64,000 bases of DNA from Ascaris suum (Eukaryota; Nematoda; Chromadorea; Rhabditida; Ascarididae): assembly GCA_013433145.1 (NCBI GenBank), contig CM024170.1, positions 1,009,214-1,073,213 of the forward strand. Direction: 5' to 3'. The notes below the pieces were generated by a model. That model was given only the letters and a program-made list of their open reading frames with translations, had not been told where the DNA came from and did no database searches. A program made the translations under genes and the position numbers. Below are positions 51,803-64,000 of the stretch, one piece after another (the stretch's first letter is position 1; each line of letters begins with the position of its first letter).

Positions 51803-52313
51803 CTGTAAAAGTAATATCAATCAGTGAACACAACCCAGCGATAAGGAAAACAAATTTTGGAAGACCGCGCCACCAATCACCACAAATCTCTGCATATAAA
51901 ATGCCGACCATCACCTCATTTCTCTGTAAATGCTCCACTTTCCTTTCGTACTTTTTCATATACACTGTTTCATAGTTTACCTCACAGCCTGTATCTTAGT
52001 TTTTAATAAGCACTTTCTTTTATTGCTGCAACTTCCCGAATTTGCCGCACAACTTTCTTTCACGAGCATAAGGAATTCGCAAATAACTAGCATAATCCTA
52101 TTTTATGAGTTCAAATAGTAGCAATCGCGCAAATACCACCTCACAGATCAAAAACGTTTAACGACAAAGTCCCCCCGGACCTTTCATCCTAAGTAACTAT
52201 TAGATGAATAAATAATTTAACTTTATTCTAATGAACAGGTCTACAAACGAAATGCCCTAATACCGCCCATTGATTCATATCGTATCTACCTGTGCGGCTT
52301 ATTCTCCTGCCTA

Positions 52314-53938
52314 TCATAACATCATCATACAAGACAAACAAACAATGAACACCGTTGCAATCGCGTGAAAATAATGGGAGAGTAGCCGATCCCGGCCACC
52401 GGATCCACAGTGATTTTGATTTTGAGTATGCAGCTAGGGGCCGAACGTTCCCCATTTGTTGTTTTCCGAACGAAAAATAACTCAATTTACCAATGTGTGA
52501 CATGTTCCATGCGGTTTCAGGCAAAGACCAACTGATATCTCGATTGGCTTCCCGTTGAGTGCTATTGCAATGAGCTGCTAAAATAAACCCTTTAACAATT
52601 CCTTTGGATTTACATATTTAAAAAATGAAAGTGAAATATAGGAAGTACTAAAAACCAAACACCATTAAATTCCGTATATAATACAACAAAGAAATAAGCC
52701 ACAATATTTACTTACAAAGTTCACTCTTGAAGAGAATCGCCACACAGAACTCAACTAGGTACACATAGGTAAGTTCCTATGAACCGATCATACGAATTTC
52801 CGATAAGATTTCTTTTGAATAAGAACGTTTCGGCTATTTAAACGGACAGAGAGATCATATTTTCCTCTCATCTCTCCCTCGTAAACGCATCCGACGGAGG
52901 AGGGGGTGACATTTTATGAGACATTTTTTTGAGAAATAATGTAATAACACTTTTTTTCTAATGTTGGATCACAGACCCCAGGAAACATATATTGGTTGGA
53001 TCCACTCGAAACACTCAAATATGAATTTCTTTCGATTATTCAAAAAGTTCTTCACTTATTTTAGTCTAAAACGAGAAAGCATAAATGCACTTAAGATCAG
53101 CTGAATACGCACCATTTGCAAACCTCTTTTTCAAAACAAAAACAAGATAATAAGAAGTGAGCACATTTGCTTCCACCTTCAATTCTCTACAACTGTTGGC
53201 GGATCAAAGAAGTTACTACGTGAACAAGTTACACTGTTAGGTTTGCTTGATTGCCAATCGAAAAAGTAAAAGATTTCAATAGAAGGAAGAGCACATGAAA
53301 TGATCTACAAGCGAATACGATTAAGCACACTTGGTGTTTCACTAAACATTCAGTCTCATCAACGAACGGCATGCGTTCACAAACCCCAAATATCATTTAA
53401 TCAGAAGAATTCCTCCCAAAAGCAGTAAGATTATTGCCAACCTCCCCAGCAGCGTTGCCGAATAAGGACAGCCGGAAATGCTGTTCAATGATTCTGAATG
53501 CTTCGACTGCAAACGCGAAGTGGTGAAACCAGACAGATAGTACTTAGCGAGAAATGTGAACAATGGCCTACGTTCTCTTTCGATCGGCGACCATGCACAG
53601 ATCCATTCTGTTATGTAGGCAGATTAAGGATGCCACCCGATGATGTATCGACCAACTCAACTCCCGAGAACATGAAACACCAAAAACTGAAAACACTCAC
53701 GTATTAATGACAGCAAAAATGCGTCCACATCTCAACAAAACTGCATATTAGTAGCGGTCTCGACCTTAAAAAGGTTACGTCACCGTCATCATCAAAAAGA
53801 ATGCTACTTGCGATCGATTCCCGCATGTGAATGCGCATCGGCGGAACAATAAAACTCGTTTACTACGAGTAGGAAGATCCATACGATGATGAGTAGCAAA
53901 CACATCCTGATTAGAAAGTAAGATCGCAGCCCACTCAT
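52314..53938 (-). CDS. Possible small secreted or GPI-type protein, minus strand, tentative
   Basis: Three pieces could form one gene. A start exon 53808-53938 codes MSGLRSYFLIRMCLLL followed by a hydrophobic stretch, a signal-peptide-like beginning, ending CGCAA|gtagca. Exon 52491-52574 (acceptor TTTTAGCAG, donor ACATTG|gtaaat) contains ALNGKPIEISVGLCL. Exon 52314-52433 joins it in phase 0 and ends in a hydrophobic C-terminus before TGA, as GPI-anchored proteins do. A linking exon near 53440-53490 is likely but not fixed. T-rich DNA on this strand easily produces hydrophobic frames, so the whole model may be chance. Confidence 0.2.
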
Positions 53939-54039
53939 ATCTTTGGTATGGCCTCCAAGGATGGAGAGGTCATAATCCACACGAGGGAGATATGAAATCA
54001 AGATTAACCAAGTGCGAGTGAACGACCTCTTACACATTG

Positions 54040-56340
54040 AAGATCATCACGATCACTGAGATCACAAAACTCATTTGATCACAAAAGACCACTCGTTAAC
54101 ACTATTGATACAGCAAACATTTCCATGAATTACTGGAGGATATAAGCGTCCCATAATATATCAAACAAATAGTTGAAACGACCGGGAAAACCCTAGAGAA
54201 CGAATAAAAGCGTCAAATTTGTTCTTGCTTTAGAATAGTGAAGCCACATTACTGGCATCACTGCTAATCGACACCACCTGTAAACAGCGAAGCATTGCCC
54301 ATCCCTCATGCACGCGACCTGACTCGAAAGTGTGTATATGAAGCAACGCCAAACGCCGTCCAGCGTGTGCGTAAAGGCATGTAGTACAACAACGGCCGCG
54401 AGGCGCCACTGACACAGCAAACATAGTGTCCAAATGACCGAATGACCGGAAACTGCTCAGGTCATTGCAGAAGACCACGAAGAGTACTTACATCACCATT
54501 TACATCGCGGTAGACGCATCTACCTCTCGGAGTGCTCAATTGGCCCCCAAAACACATAAATGGGATATGATGACGGAGGAGGAGAAGACGGAAGAAATAA
54601 AGGACAGAAATATAAAGATGCTGAGAATAATGTCCTCAAATTCCGATGTAAGAGATGAAGAATTTATAAAACAAGGAAACGTTTCAGCTGTCTTTTTTCA
54701 TTATCTGTAGAAGCTGTCAGCGACTTTGTGTGTTCTACTCTCGTATTTTGACGGTGGAGTTTGCAGTGGGGAAGCAAAAACAGTCATACAGTCACACACC
54801 ATCCACTAATAAGCAATTAAATACCGCAAACGCTGCAGTTCCTTCCATCAAATGTTCCTTAGCTGTTCACTAATTTTGCGAATTAACATTCAACTGGCTC
54901 AGCTTATCTGATAATTGCTCCACTATCCCAACCTGCTATTTCATAAGACTTCAACGAGCCGTTTGTCATCCCCCACCGCCCGATCTGCACGATTATAAAA
55001 TGCCAATCGAGAAAAATTCACTTAAGTTGCTCGGCATTCTTGACTGTAACCCGTTACTACATCATAATTGGCTTTTGATGACCTATAAAGCAATTGCATT
55101 CGCAAAAAAAGAGACTCCGCTGCGCCAATTATGCTGGGAAACAGGTAAAACTTTTGGCGCTTCACGAATGAAAATTGACGTTCAATTGCCCTCCAAACTT
55201 TTTACCAGGTTCGCATTCCCTAAAAATGTACCCCTCGTTAAAGGCTGCAAAAACCATAAACTCCTTCGACTAGTTTTGTTCTCAGATGAACGCTTCATTT
55301 CACATCTCTAGTGGCTTCAGTCATGCTATGGGCACTGAGGACAATGAAGTAATGGCAGTGGAAAATGAAACCAACATCGGCTTTATAATGCCCGAATGCT
55401 CTTCCCTTCTCGAAACAACCTTTCGTGAGAAACTTGAACCTAAATCCACGGCACTCTGTGAGAAATACATTAGACGACACTTCTGCTGAAGGGGGAAGGT
55501 GTCGTCAGAGCCGCGTTGCCACCAGGACCTTCGAGCTCCTTAGCTGGGGTTTAGATTCCTCGTCCCATGTTAATAACGACCAACTCGCAACACCTATTAA
55601 TTGTGTCGATTATGCTAAAATTTTGTTCCTATATAGGTGGCAAAAAGGGAAGTCTATATTCCTACCCAGCAAGCATGCAACATTCCGCACAGGTGAAAGA
55701 ATGACGTAGTGTATTTGTGGTCTTGAAGAGGGTTTCGGGTTTAGAAATGAAAAAATCCTAACTCGAAAGAGGGGATGGAACGATCTCCCAATGGGGTGCA
55801 TTGATGCAACGTGGAAGCAAATATGGCATGGAACAAAGCAAAAAAAAAGAATGATTTCATTGAGATTATTCAACAAAGAAATGCAGTCATGTCCGAGATT
55901 GTTTAAATGCTTAAATTTTTTTGATGTTTACTCGTTTGTATTGATGGATGTAGCGTCACCAAGTCTATAAAATGAAATGAAAGGTTCACAATGCGTTCAA
56001 ATAGCGCTTCCCCATCAAATTCACACTAACTTCCCACAAATGCAGGAAGCCGTTTGTTTCGCATCACGTCACGTTTCATCAGGATCAATTCCGCAACATT
56101 CTTCCCCCAGTCCTTGATCGCCTCGAAATGCCAAAGGTAAACTCAACTCCCATTCATAACTGCTGCCATTTTTTGCCGATTTGTGCTTTGATGCGTCCTT
56201 TTTATAAACGTTTCTCACGGTCTGTGGCGAGCATATTGATAGACACATTGGCGCGCTACTCCACCTCACCGCCCGCTTAACTGACTCGCGTGCGGTTGCC
56301 TCATCACGTCCCCTCCACCAGCGCTTAGAAGAAGTACCCA
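54040..56340. other. Unassigned stretch with open frames on both strands
   Basis: Includes a plus-strand frame at 54465-54710 that is Glu/Lys-rich (MTEEEKTEEIKDRNIK), a plus frame at 55315-55489 ending RRHFC, and minus frames at 54193-54478 and 56069-56341. None has a recognisable domain or a consistent set of splice partners. From about 55.3 to 56.9 kb the base composition is less AT-rich than its surroundings, which may point to an old inserted element. Confidence 0.35.
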
Positions 56341-56874
56341 TTGCAGTTAAGGAACCTTAAAGGAAATGACGGTCAAAAAACACCTGCGTTTAACCTACCT
56401 CCGACCCTCCCAAACAACGCTTCAAGGAACCTCAGATCAGAAGCTTGGGCTGCTAGGTTTAACTCAATACTACGTGGAGCCAATTCAACGATTCGTCCAA
56501 TCATTCGAATATCACAGATGAGGAAGGTAAATTCGGCCCTAGTCAAGCATGGAGCCTCGGCGAAGAAAACCGGCATTCGAGGATGGCGTCACTTGTGTAA
56601 GCCGGAATGTGTAGATGCACAGATGAAGAAACAGCTAATGCGAAGGCTGTTTAACACAATGCTCGACGAAGAACAAAGATTCCGGCAAAACTTTGTGGCC
56701 AGCATCATGCTTCCCTTTGAACTGAACCCGAACCTCACCTTAAGACAGCCCTCACGCGTTTTCTCATACATGGTCAGGCTCGCACTTTCCTTTAGTGAGT
56801 TAGGTCGCGCTTTCCGAACATCTGACCAGGTGAGGTCAGAGATCACGCGTGGAGACTCCCTGCTTTCCATCTGA
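56341..56874 (+). CDS. Unassigned 177-codon plus-strand ORF
   Basis: One of the two longest uninterrupted frames in the window, without a good ATG near its 5' end. It is rich in Arg and Leu (AWAARFNSILRGANST, QMKKQLMRRLFNTML). The minus strand is also open over most of it, which is common in decayed repeats. It ends at TGA after GDSLLSI. No reverse-transcriptase, transposase or other motif is visible. It may be a mobile-element remnant or an exon. Confidence 0.25.
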   Translation: MQLRNLKGNDGQKTPAFNLPPTLPNNASRNLRSEAWAARFNSILRGANSTIRPIIRISQMRKVNSALVKHGASAKKTGIRGWRHLCKPECVDAQMKKQLMRRLFNTMLDEEQRFRQNFVASIMLPFELNPNLTLRQPSRVFSYMVRLALSFSELGRAFRTSDQVRSEITRGDSLLSI

Positions 56875-58152
56875 CATGCAAGGGGCGAGGAGACAACCGT
56901 TGCTCTATCGGAAAGAAAACTTTATAGTTCAATCCGGCTTCATAGGAATTCTATGACAATATAAAAAGCTGCACATTTTTTCTGTCTCAATAATATAGCC
57001 GTTGTTTCCTCGTAAACTATGATCGCACCCAAGTCTTTCCCCCAATCCAGAAATTTTCCGGACGTTAGCTGGTATACGGAAAATGTGTTTATGAACAAGA
57101 AGATTAACAACATACCTGCGGACTTTAACAACAATAAAACAAGAAAACAATTCGACGAATCACAATCAGCTCCGTCAACGACCATTAAAAGCACACAACA
57201 GCCGTACCACTAACACCGCCTGCAGCCTACGCGTCGTCTATCGTGCCTCGTTGATTTGCTCACCAACGAATACGCGTCGCAACCAACGCAACGCGTGACG
57301 TGCGCCACACTTTCAATGCATATCGTGTGAAGAGTGCAATACTCGTCACGTGCCTAGACACCGACAGCTCAACTACCACCCCGCAGGGGAGGGGGGGGGG
57401 AAGGAAGTATTGGGTTTGAGGGCAGGTTTATTTGTATAAACATACCTGAGTGCTTTCACGTGTTCGGTTATGTTTACATAAATATCTGAAGGTTTATTTG
57501 TGCAAATATGGCATCGAATGAGTTTACTCAATGATAATCAAGTCAATATTTTCAAAAAAACTCGCAATATTATGCAATGTGGTTACATAAAGAAACCTTG
57601 CTTTTTAACTTTCTGATAAACGGCTCTCAAGCTTTTTGAACATCTACGACGATAAACATTTCAATTTTTGAATTTCCATACCACTTAACTGGAGATCGAT
57701 GGATCACCTCTAAATGCTAATGGTTAATTCAGCGTCACAACACACCTCCTGGCTCATCCCTTCCTTCCTTTCTCTTTTCGCTGTACGCAGATACCTCATA
57801 ACTAAGTCCTTAAAAAATGAGCACACATATTGAATAATATTAAAAAGTTTGGTGCTCACGTTAAAAAGTAGCTTGCGCTTCATACTTAAGTCAGCGTTTA
57901 TTTAATCGAGGCCCAATCATTGGAGACGTATTTGCCAGGTCCCATGCAGACCATGAAGTGCGAAGAGGTCCAGCGCCGAGGACGCGGGTCCCACTTCATG
58001 GTTTTCTGACTCCAGCCTCTTTCTATTATCGGGTATGAAGAGCCGATTCTGGACCGATTTAAAGAACTGCAAAGACAAGTAGATTGCCGCCAGCAGCAAT
58101 ATTGAGCATGGTAATTTTGTGGCTAAAGTCCAAGCGGTACAATCACATCCAC

Positions 58153-58250
58153 TGCAGTCTACATCAGCGACGGTTAGTTGCAGCCTACATCGACGGGTAA
58201 GTTGCAGTCTACATCAACGGATACGTTGCAGTCTACATCGACGCACGGTA
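58153..58250. repeat. 24-bp minisatellite, four copies
   Basis: The unit TGCAGTCTACATCRACGG plus a variable TANGT-like tail starts at 58153, 58179, 58203 and 58227. The last three are spaced exactly 24 bases. Because the unit is a multiple of three, both strands give repeated peptides (on the minus strand a VDVDCN-like repeat), but no gene structure surrounds it. Confidence 0.9.
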
Positions 58251-60391
58251 AGCTTGTGACAAAATTCATAAAACTCTTGAAGCAAGAGCGTGAATTCTGC
58301 GTGCGATCAACAAGTATTAAACAAGACCGGCAACATTCACCGACGATCCGAGCAGTTCGTCGATGCGATCTATAAAGAGTGAACAACGCCATCACAAGAG
58401 TGCTAAAGTGGGGGAATTCAGTGACGCGACTGCGAAAATTCCTCTAAATATTTGAATGAAGATGCAATAATAATGACAACACTTTGACGGAAATAATTTA
58501 ATTCCTTTTTTGTTTCGCTCTTATGAAAAGGCGAATAATCTAACTTATGCGACCGCCCTCTACAAATCTCTTCAAAAGATTCGCTTTCATGACGCAACCA
58601 CCGTAAGATGAAAGTCCGATCGATAAAAAAAATGTGTAAAAGGTCTATCGTGCCCTAATGTTTGTATTGCATGCTATTCTGTACATAAATTTTGCAAGTG
58701 ATTGATATGGCAAACGGGGTAATAAAGCAACTATCATGCCAGCTTTTCTGAGGAATACAAAAGGCAGCCTAGGAACAAAAGAAAGCTTTACTATGATCTC
58801 AAATGTAGAGGTGTTGCGTTGTTGTGGCGAAATCTATTGCATCCACAAAGAATGAAATAAACATCAGGACGGTCGGAAGAAATCACATATGGATCGTACA
58901 CCGCTCGAGTAAGCCCTTCTCTTGATCCATTCAAGCATATCAATCCGAAGGGCTTAATGAATAGAGATCAACCAAGAAATACTCTAAGCTCAAGCAGTAA
59001 ATCCATCAGCCCGTTTGATGGTAATAATATATTCACATGAGTTAACAAAAAAAAACAAAGAAATCATATCTTCTCTGGCCGATCGGAAAAAAAAAAACAA
59101 CTGATTAGTGAACACATCGAAAACGTTGAAAAAATTGATGATAAAATCACATCGATTCTAAATCGTTTTCGCGATCCAAATAAAATCAACGATACCCATT
59201 TTAACTCTTTCAAGACGAAAAAAGAAATAAAAGAATGAGAGAAAAGGAATGATCTGCGAACACCTCTCAACAGATCAAAAACATTCATAATTTTAAAGAA
59301 AAAAAGCACTTCCGCTGTATAAAGTTAACAAATAAAAATAAAAATCCATTATAGAATCCGAGAGATACCTGTACTAGCAGATAGCCAAACAGCCTGATGC
59401 AGAATAAATCTTTTATATAAGGATTTCGAGCCGGTGAATTCTATAAGGTAACCCATAATGCATAATTATAGACTAGGGTTCAACTCTAAAAATTGCATAC
59501 ATAAACAATAGATCTTAAGTAATTTGCATATTGTTTAACAAAGAAATATTGATCATATCATTTAATCAAATCGTTTTTTTATTCAACTCAAACGAACTGC
59601 ATTAAAAACCTCACTGCAAATATGCGAAATTTTAAATATGCAAATATAACGAAATGAGAAATGAAAATTAGGCACTTATTCCTTTTTTCTTCCTTCGAGC
59701 TGCATAAATTATGCAAAAAAAGAAAAAAAATTGTGAATTAACAAAATTTGCTTATCAATTTCTAATCAATGAGTGCAATCAATAGAAACCTAATCAAAAA
59801 GTAAATCAATTCCAAGTGGATTAGCTATGCAAATAGCTTAGCAAAAAATTACAGAGTGCATAGGTGTTGCAATCTCTGAATGATTACCATATTCGCACTG
59901 GCGGTGTGCATTATCTTCGTGACTTCTGCAACTACATTGATGGCACATGTTCGGAAAATTTTTGCACATATTGATAACGAAAAAAAAAGAGCAATGTTTC
60001 AATAAGGCAAGAAAAAATTAATTCCATAATAAAAGCGAAATCTTTTTCTACAGTGCACCTAACAAATATACTATGAAATAAACGACTAAAAACATTTACA
60101 TTTACCCTTGAATCCTTCTAAAACAACAAACACAGTCGACAATATTCACAATATATACAGATCGAAGTGTTAAGTTCCTCCGTGTAACAACTATAGATAT
60201 GTCCTGATGAGCATTCCGACTGACTTTTTACCTTTATGAAAGAACTGCAACGGATCGATTCTGATAAATAAGTGGGACATCTTTTAAAGAAACGATATCA
60301 CTGATGCTTCCTTATCCTCCAAAATTCGCTCATTTCCATTTTATCATCTCTTCTTTACAAGAGAATAGATTTTCCAATCTGCGTTCATGCT

Positions 60392-60397
60392 TTTATT
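60392..60397 (-). terminator. Candidate polyadenylation signal AATAAA
   Basis: TTTATT on the plus strand is AATAAA on the minus strand, about 340 bases downstream of the stop codon of the acidic-protein gene. Position is plausible; no further cleavage-site evidence can be seen. Confidence 0.35.
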
Positions 60398-60735
60398 TCC
60401 TTTGAGGTTTATCGCCGGTAAGAGTTTGAAAGTTCAAAACCCTGTCAACTTTCCTAGTGAAGCTTCACTTATTCAAACCACATTCAGTGTGCAATACTAC
60501 GCCCGTGGAGACCGGGCAACGGTGTCAATGAGTTGAGGGGTGAGGGGAGGTAGCGGGGGAATATGGGAAGATCGGCGTGGAATGAAGAAATAAGAACGGG
60601 GTGTTAGGGGGGTTGTGAAGCGGCAATTCTTTGGACTAAAACACACGGTTTCTGTCCTTCCAGTCATGTTCTTCACAAATAAAGGAAGATAAAGAACGCA
60701 TAATACGGTGATCGTTGTCTCTGACTTCTTTGAAC

Positions 60736-63700
60736 TTAGCAACAATCCATTGCTACATCCATCTCATCACCGGAGAATTCATCGATCTCGACGATGTCGA
60801 AGTCGCCTGACTGCTGAAAATCGGCAGGATTCCTCTCTCCTGATGGGCATTCGTCCGAAGAACTGCTCTCCTCGGGAAATGATACTCGTCCAATATTTTC
60901 GCCTCAACATCAAAACAATTACTTCACATTCACTTATAGCAACTTTTTGTAAAAGGATGTATCTGAGGAAAAGAAGGATTCCAACCGGTCAACGGCCAGA
61001 ATCAGATCGCCTATCAGCTTTTATCCGCATCATTCTACAGCTATTCAGGCAGAATTCACCTACGACATTGATCTGTCAAAACAGTGCGCAGAGAATCATC
61101 GAGTACCATAATTTTGGTCAATTCAAGGCGAACCCCATGGATCCTCTCTACATGGACAATCGCTTCTCTCCGCATTAAGAAATGAAGGATTCTGAAATAA
61201 AAAGATCGGATGAAAATAAGGTACCGATTAAAAATACGAAGAAAAATTAAGGTGCCGCGAAGCACTGCCAGAGAGAAGGCCAAAATCTCTCCTCCTCCCT
61301 ACCTCTCATTTTTTATACGACTTTCATCAACGCGCAATTATAATGAAACTTTTCGTTTGTTCGAATTTATTTCTTTGCATCAAACATCTACTTACTCTGC
61401 GAAACGGATAATTTAACGACCTGCGGTACATTCAACTAAAAGATTTTAAGTATAAACTTGCCAAGTTCGACGTACATTCTTGAAAAACTTGTCAACGAAG
61501 CAGTACATTAACGTACCCCAGAAATTGTCAGGTCATTTTTCACGGCTAAATTCGACCCTTTATCACCTAATATCGCCCACAGTTGTCGTTCAGAAATTTA
61601 GTGAAAGTTCAGCTTTAAAGCATGCTAAGGTTCGGCACTTTCAAAAATAATACTTGAAGTTTGCGAACTTCAAAAATGGTTCATTGGTTGGTAGTAATAA
61701 AAGACATACAGACAAAACCTAAAACAAAGGCATGCGAATAGAAAAAACCTACTCGATTGCGCAGCGGAAGGCCATTCAGCATCATGTTCAGTGATTTCAC
61801 TTATTCGACCTTGCATCGACGATTCATCGGGTGGATTGTGCGGGACATATGGTACAAGTGCATTCATCGGGCTTGGACTGAAATTCGAGTGATCTTTTTC
61901 TTTATCTTTATAAACGAATATCTGCTACTCCAAAGACAAGGATCAATAAAAAAGGTGGAAGCAAGAGATATTTGATGATGGGATTATTTGACAAAATTCC
62001 TCGACAACCTTTCAAGCTTTACGCTTATCTCTTATAAATCCAAAACGTGACATTTATAAGAACTAATGAAACGCACGTTTGCAACCCTACTTGTAAAGCT
62101 AACAGTATGCGGATAAAGAACCGAATCCGATGGGCTTCGGTCGTCTCCTCTTTAGCTTTTCAATACCCAATAGGAATCTATCTAAATCGACGGATGCTGC
62201 ATAAAAATACTTGACGTGAATGCTGAAATGCATCCACACGACCGACCGAGCCCCGAAGAAAACAGCGTCGATTAGGTGGATTTAAAACGAATGTTAAAAT
62301 GAACTAGCAAACGAGATCGGATCCTCCGACCAGCCTCACAAATTTGTCGAAGGTTACATCTGTCTTGTCTAACTGCTGAACTGTGCGTCGATATATATAT
62401 ATATATATATATACGAAGGTGATTAGCACTACACATAGCACTTGTATAATACAGTCTAGCACCATAACAACAATCCTTTTCATATATAAACGGGTAAGGG
62501 ATTTTCCCTAAAACTTATTTATTAATGGAATACAACTATATAAAACCTGCCAAACTTCGTAAACTTATTCGCCCTTTCAAAAAGTTTTTAATTTCTATTT
62601 GTCCAGTTCAGTTTGTTCTATTCATTAATTACTGGAACTTAAAACAGCATTCCAATGAACCACTTTCATTCTCAAAAATACACAGAGAAAAATATACACC
62701 TCTGAAGAGTGAGAAGGAAGTACTGAGAAAAATTTAAGTAAAAAGATGAAAAAAGGATTACTTCGGTAGGATCACAGGTTCCTCGATGCTTTTTTTAATC
62801 AGTTTCTTAAGCTCATCACTCAACTGCAAACTTCTCTCTTCATTTTCAGCCCTCTCGGCGTTCTCCGAAGTGGATTCATTTTCGTCACTCATTTCATCAT
62901 CCGATGAATCGGTCAATCTATAACAACAAATTGCTGTATCGAATAAAATAACACAAAACTCATCTATAACATAAATTTAAAGAAAAAGCACCAACTTTTA
63001 TAGCGCGCTACGGCACAAATTCTTCTAGTAACCAATAAAGGGCATCTTTACAATTTCTCGTAAAAATCTCCACCCCCTTTCAGCTGTTAAAATTCCTTAC
63101 TCACCGCTTGGCTTTCACCACGTCTTTTGACCTAATTTTTTTTTGCAGAAAAGTTTACAGAGTCACCTCGTTCACAAGAGTTTCGTCAAGATGGACTTTG
63201 CAGTAATTTCTCGAGGAACGAATGTCGAAAATTCCTAACTGAATTCAAAGATTTATTTCAATCAGAGAGACACCCTGAGGCGATATACGCACGCCAAAAT
63301 CACCGCTGAAGATTCCATAAGACTGGCCAATATTTGCAAGCAGATGAGCCTTTCGTGGTGATACTATAAATGCTTAGCGACATATCTATCTTCCTTATAT
63401 AAACAGCCATAAACAGAAAATCGATCAGGAAATATGACAGTGCTTGAAAGGACTATATGCTTTCTTCAATCGCTGACCCGGTGTGGTATTGATAAGGCGG
63501 CTTTTACCTGTGATATAATGTTATGAAATGGATTTCCCTTAAAGTGATGATCCCTCACAAAATATGACTTCCATATTCCATATTTTGTCTTCGCCCTTCA
63601 GCAGTGTTAGATAGCTCATGCACACAAAAACGTTCTTGCTTCCAAATATATTAAATTAAAGTGCTAACACAAAAGTGCTTTCAAATATAAGGATGGTGGT

Positions 63701-64000
63701 TAGCGATATTCGGACTATCAATCTCAACAGATATAAACATTTCCTGCTCTATTTTCCCCGTTCGTAATTCAAGTGCTTCTCTACAACCATAATAAAATTG
63801 AACTAACTGTAAGCGAGTGATTACGAATCAGAGGGAATTTCCAAAGTACGGCGTCAATAAAGCTGTAAGCTCTTATCATTCACATTCATAAAAAGAAAAA
63901 AATGAAAGAAGTAACCTGCGTTCGATTTCTTCGAATGTCTCTTGACGACGTTGTCGTTTTCTCCAATTTGCATGATGAGGATTCTTATCTCGTGATATGT
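60736..64000 (-). CDS. Acidic low-complexity protein, C-terminal part, family unknown
   Basis: Four exons on the minus strand join in phase: 63916-64000 (incomplete, entering from the right), 62762-62917, 61753-61877 and 60736-60902, ending in TAA. The visible part is about 176 residues. It begins with a basic stretch (HHANWRKRQRRQETFEEIER), then an acidic Ser/Glu block (TDSSDDEMSDENESTS), a short charged helix (SDELKKLIKKSIEEPVILP), a Pro/Asn block (ALVPYVPHNPPDES) and an acidic tail ending DEMDVAMDCC. Splice sites are TTATAG, GAATTTCAG and TTGAG acceptors and AG|gttact, AA|gtaatc and A|gtaggt donors. The basic-then-acidic layout suggests a nuclear protein, but I recognise no family. Confidence 0.7.
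61060..61191 (-). CDS. Possible alternative exon of the acidic-protein gene
   Basis: Lies between the last two exons of that gene. Acceptor TTATTTCAG and donor CGTAG|gtgaat are good, and one frame is fully open (ILHFLMRREAIVHVERIHG...). It can be entered only if the preceding exon uses the second, overlapping donor AG|gttttt (ending at 61749), and it then leads into the last exon in a different, Arg-rich reading frame through acceptor TTTTCCTCAG. It may be an alternative exon or a chance open stretch. Confidence 0.3.
62391..62413. repeat. (AT)11 microsatellite
   Basis: A short uninterrupted AT array in the intron between exons 62762-62917 and 61753-61877 of the acidic-protein gene. Confidence 0.95.

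Larger units (their letters stand above)
56875..60735. other. Non-coding stretch, mostly very AT-rich
   Basis: Holds a short G9 run (57391), a 24-bp minisatellite (58153-58250) and long A/T-rich DNA from about 58.5 to 60.1 kb. A minus-strand frame at 57917-58099 is open in two readings and unassigned. The right end should contain the 3' UTR of the gene ending at 60736. Confidence 0.5.

Noticed and set aside
56069..56874. Possible transposon
   Set aside because: Openness on both strands hints at a repeat, but I found no terminal repeats, transposase or reverse-transcriptase motif, so no mobile element is claimed.
60708..61178. 156-codon open frame on the plus strand
   Set aside because: It is antisense to the last exon of the acidic-protein gene and its possible alternative exon. 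The minus-strand reading joins in phase with three further exons and ends in a natural stop.

Overview
The window looks like a stretch of nematode chromosome: AT-rich DNA with intron-rich genes, TTTCAG/TTGCAG-type acceptors, many introns of several hundred bases to several kilobases, (TA)n arrays and long poly-C/poly-G runs. The strongest taxonomic clue is a complete casein kinase I alpha whose residues follow my memory of C. elegans KIN-19 very closely. The large introns suggest a parasitic chromadorean (strongylid or ascarid type) rather than Caenorhabditis; that part is inference.

Three genes are well supported and all lie on the minus strand. (1) From 32367 down to 829 is a 28-exon gene for SMG6/EST1A, the endonuclease of nonsense-mediated mRNA decay. 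Reading 5' to 3' it has an exon-junction-complex-binding motif, a long Gly/Arg/Ser- and Pro-rich disordered region, the 14-3-3-like TPR domain with helical hairpins, and the first strand and first catalytic Asp of the PIN nuclease. The rest of the PIN domain lies beyond position 1. Splice phase is kept through every junction I reconstructed except exon 24/25, and was not tested between exons 27 and 28. (2) From 47899 down to 38581 is CK1 alpha (kin-19): 8 coding exons, 331 residues, complete from ATG to TGA, with one apparent GC-AG intron. (3) From 64000 (running off the right edge) down to 60736 is the C-terminal part of an acidic, low-complexity protein that I cannot name.

Between these lie about 6.2 kb (32368-38580) and about 12.8 kb (47900-60735) with no confidently recognised gene. 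The second interval holds several exon-like fragments on both strands: a plus-strand exon at 51289-51443 and possible minus-strand exons at 51.5-53.9 kb. They are listed with low confidence. A further two-exon coding fragment lies inside SMG6 intron 18 (10554-10941).

Repeats: three (TA)n arrays, a 24-bp minisatellite at 58.2 kb, a 63-bp duplication at 5.4 kb, several short tandem repeats, a degenerate ACT-like low-complexity tract at 9.65-10.39 kb, and four mono-C/G runs of 13-17 bases. I saw no rRNA, tRNA, CRISPR array or intact transposon. SMG6 and CK1 alpha are housekeeping regulators (mRNA surveillance; Wnt, circadian and cell-division signalling). The 6 kb gap between them argues against a shared operon.
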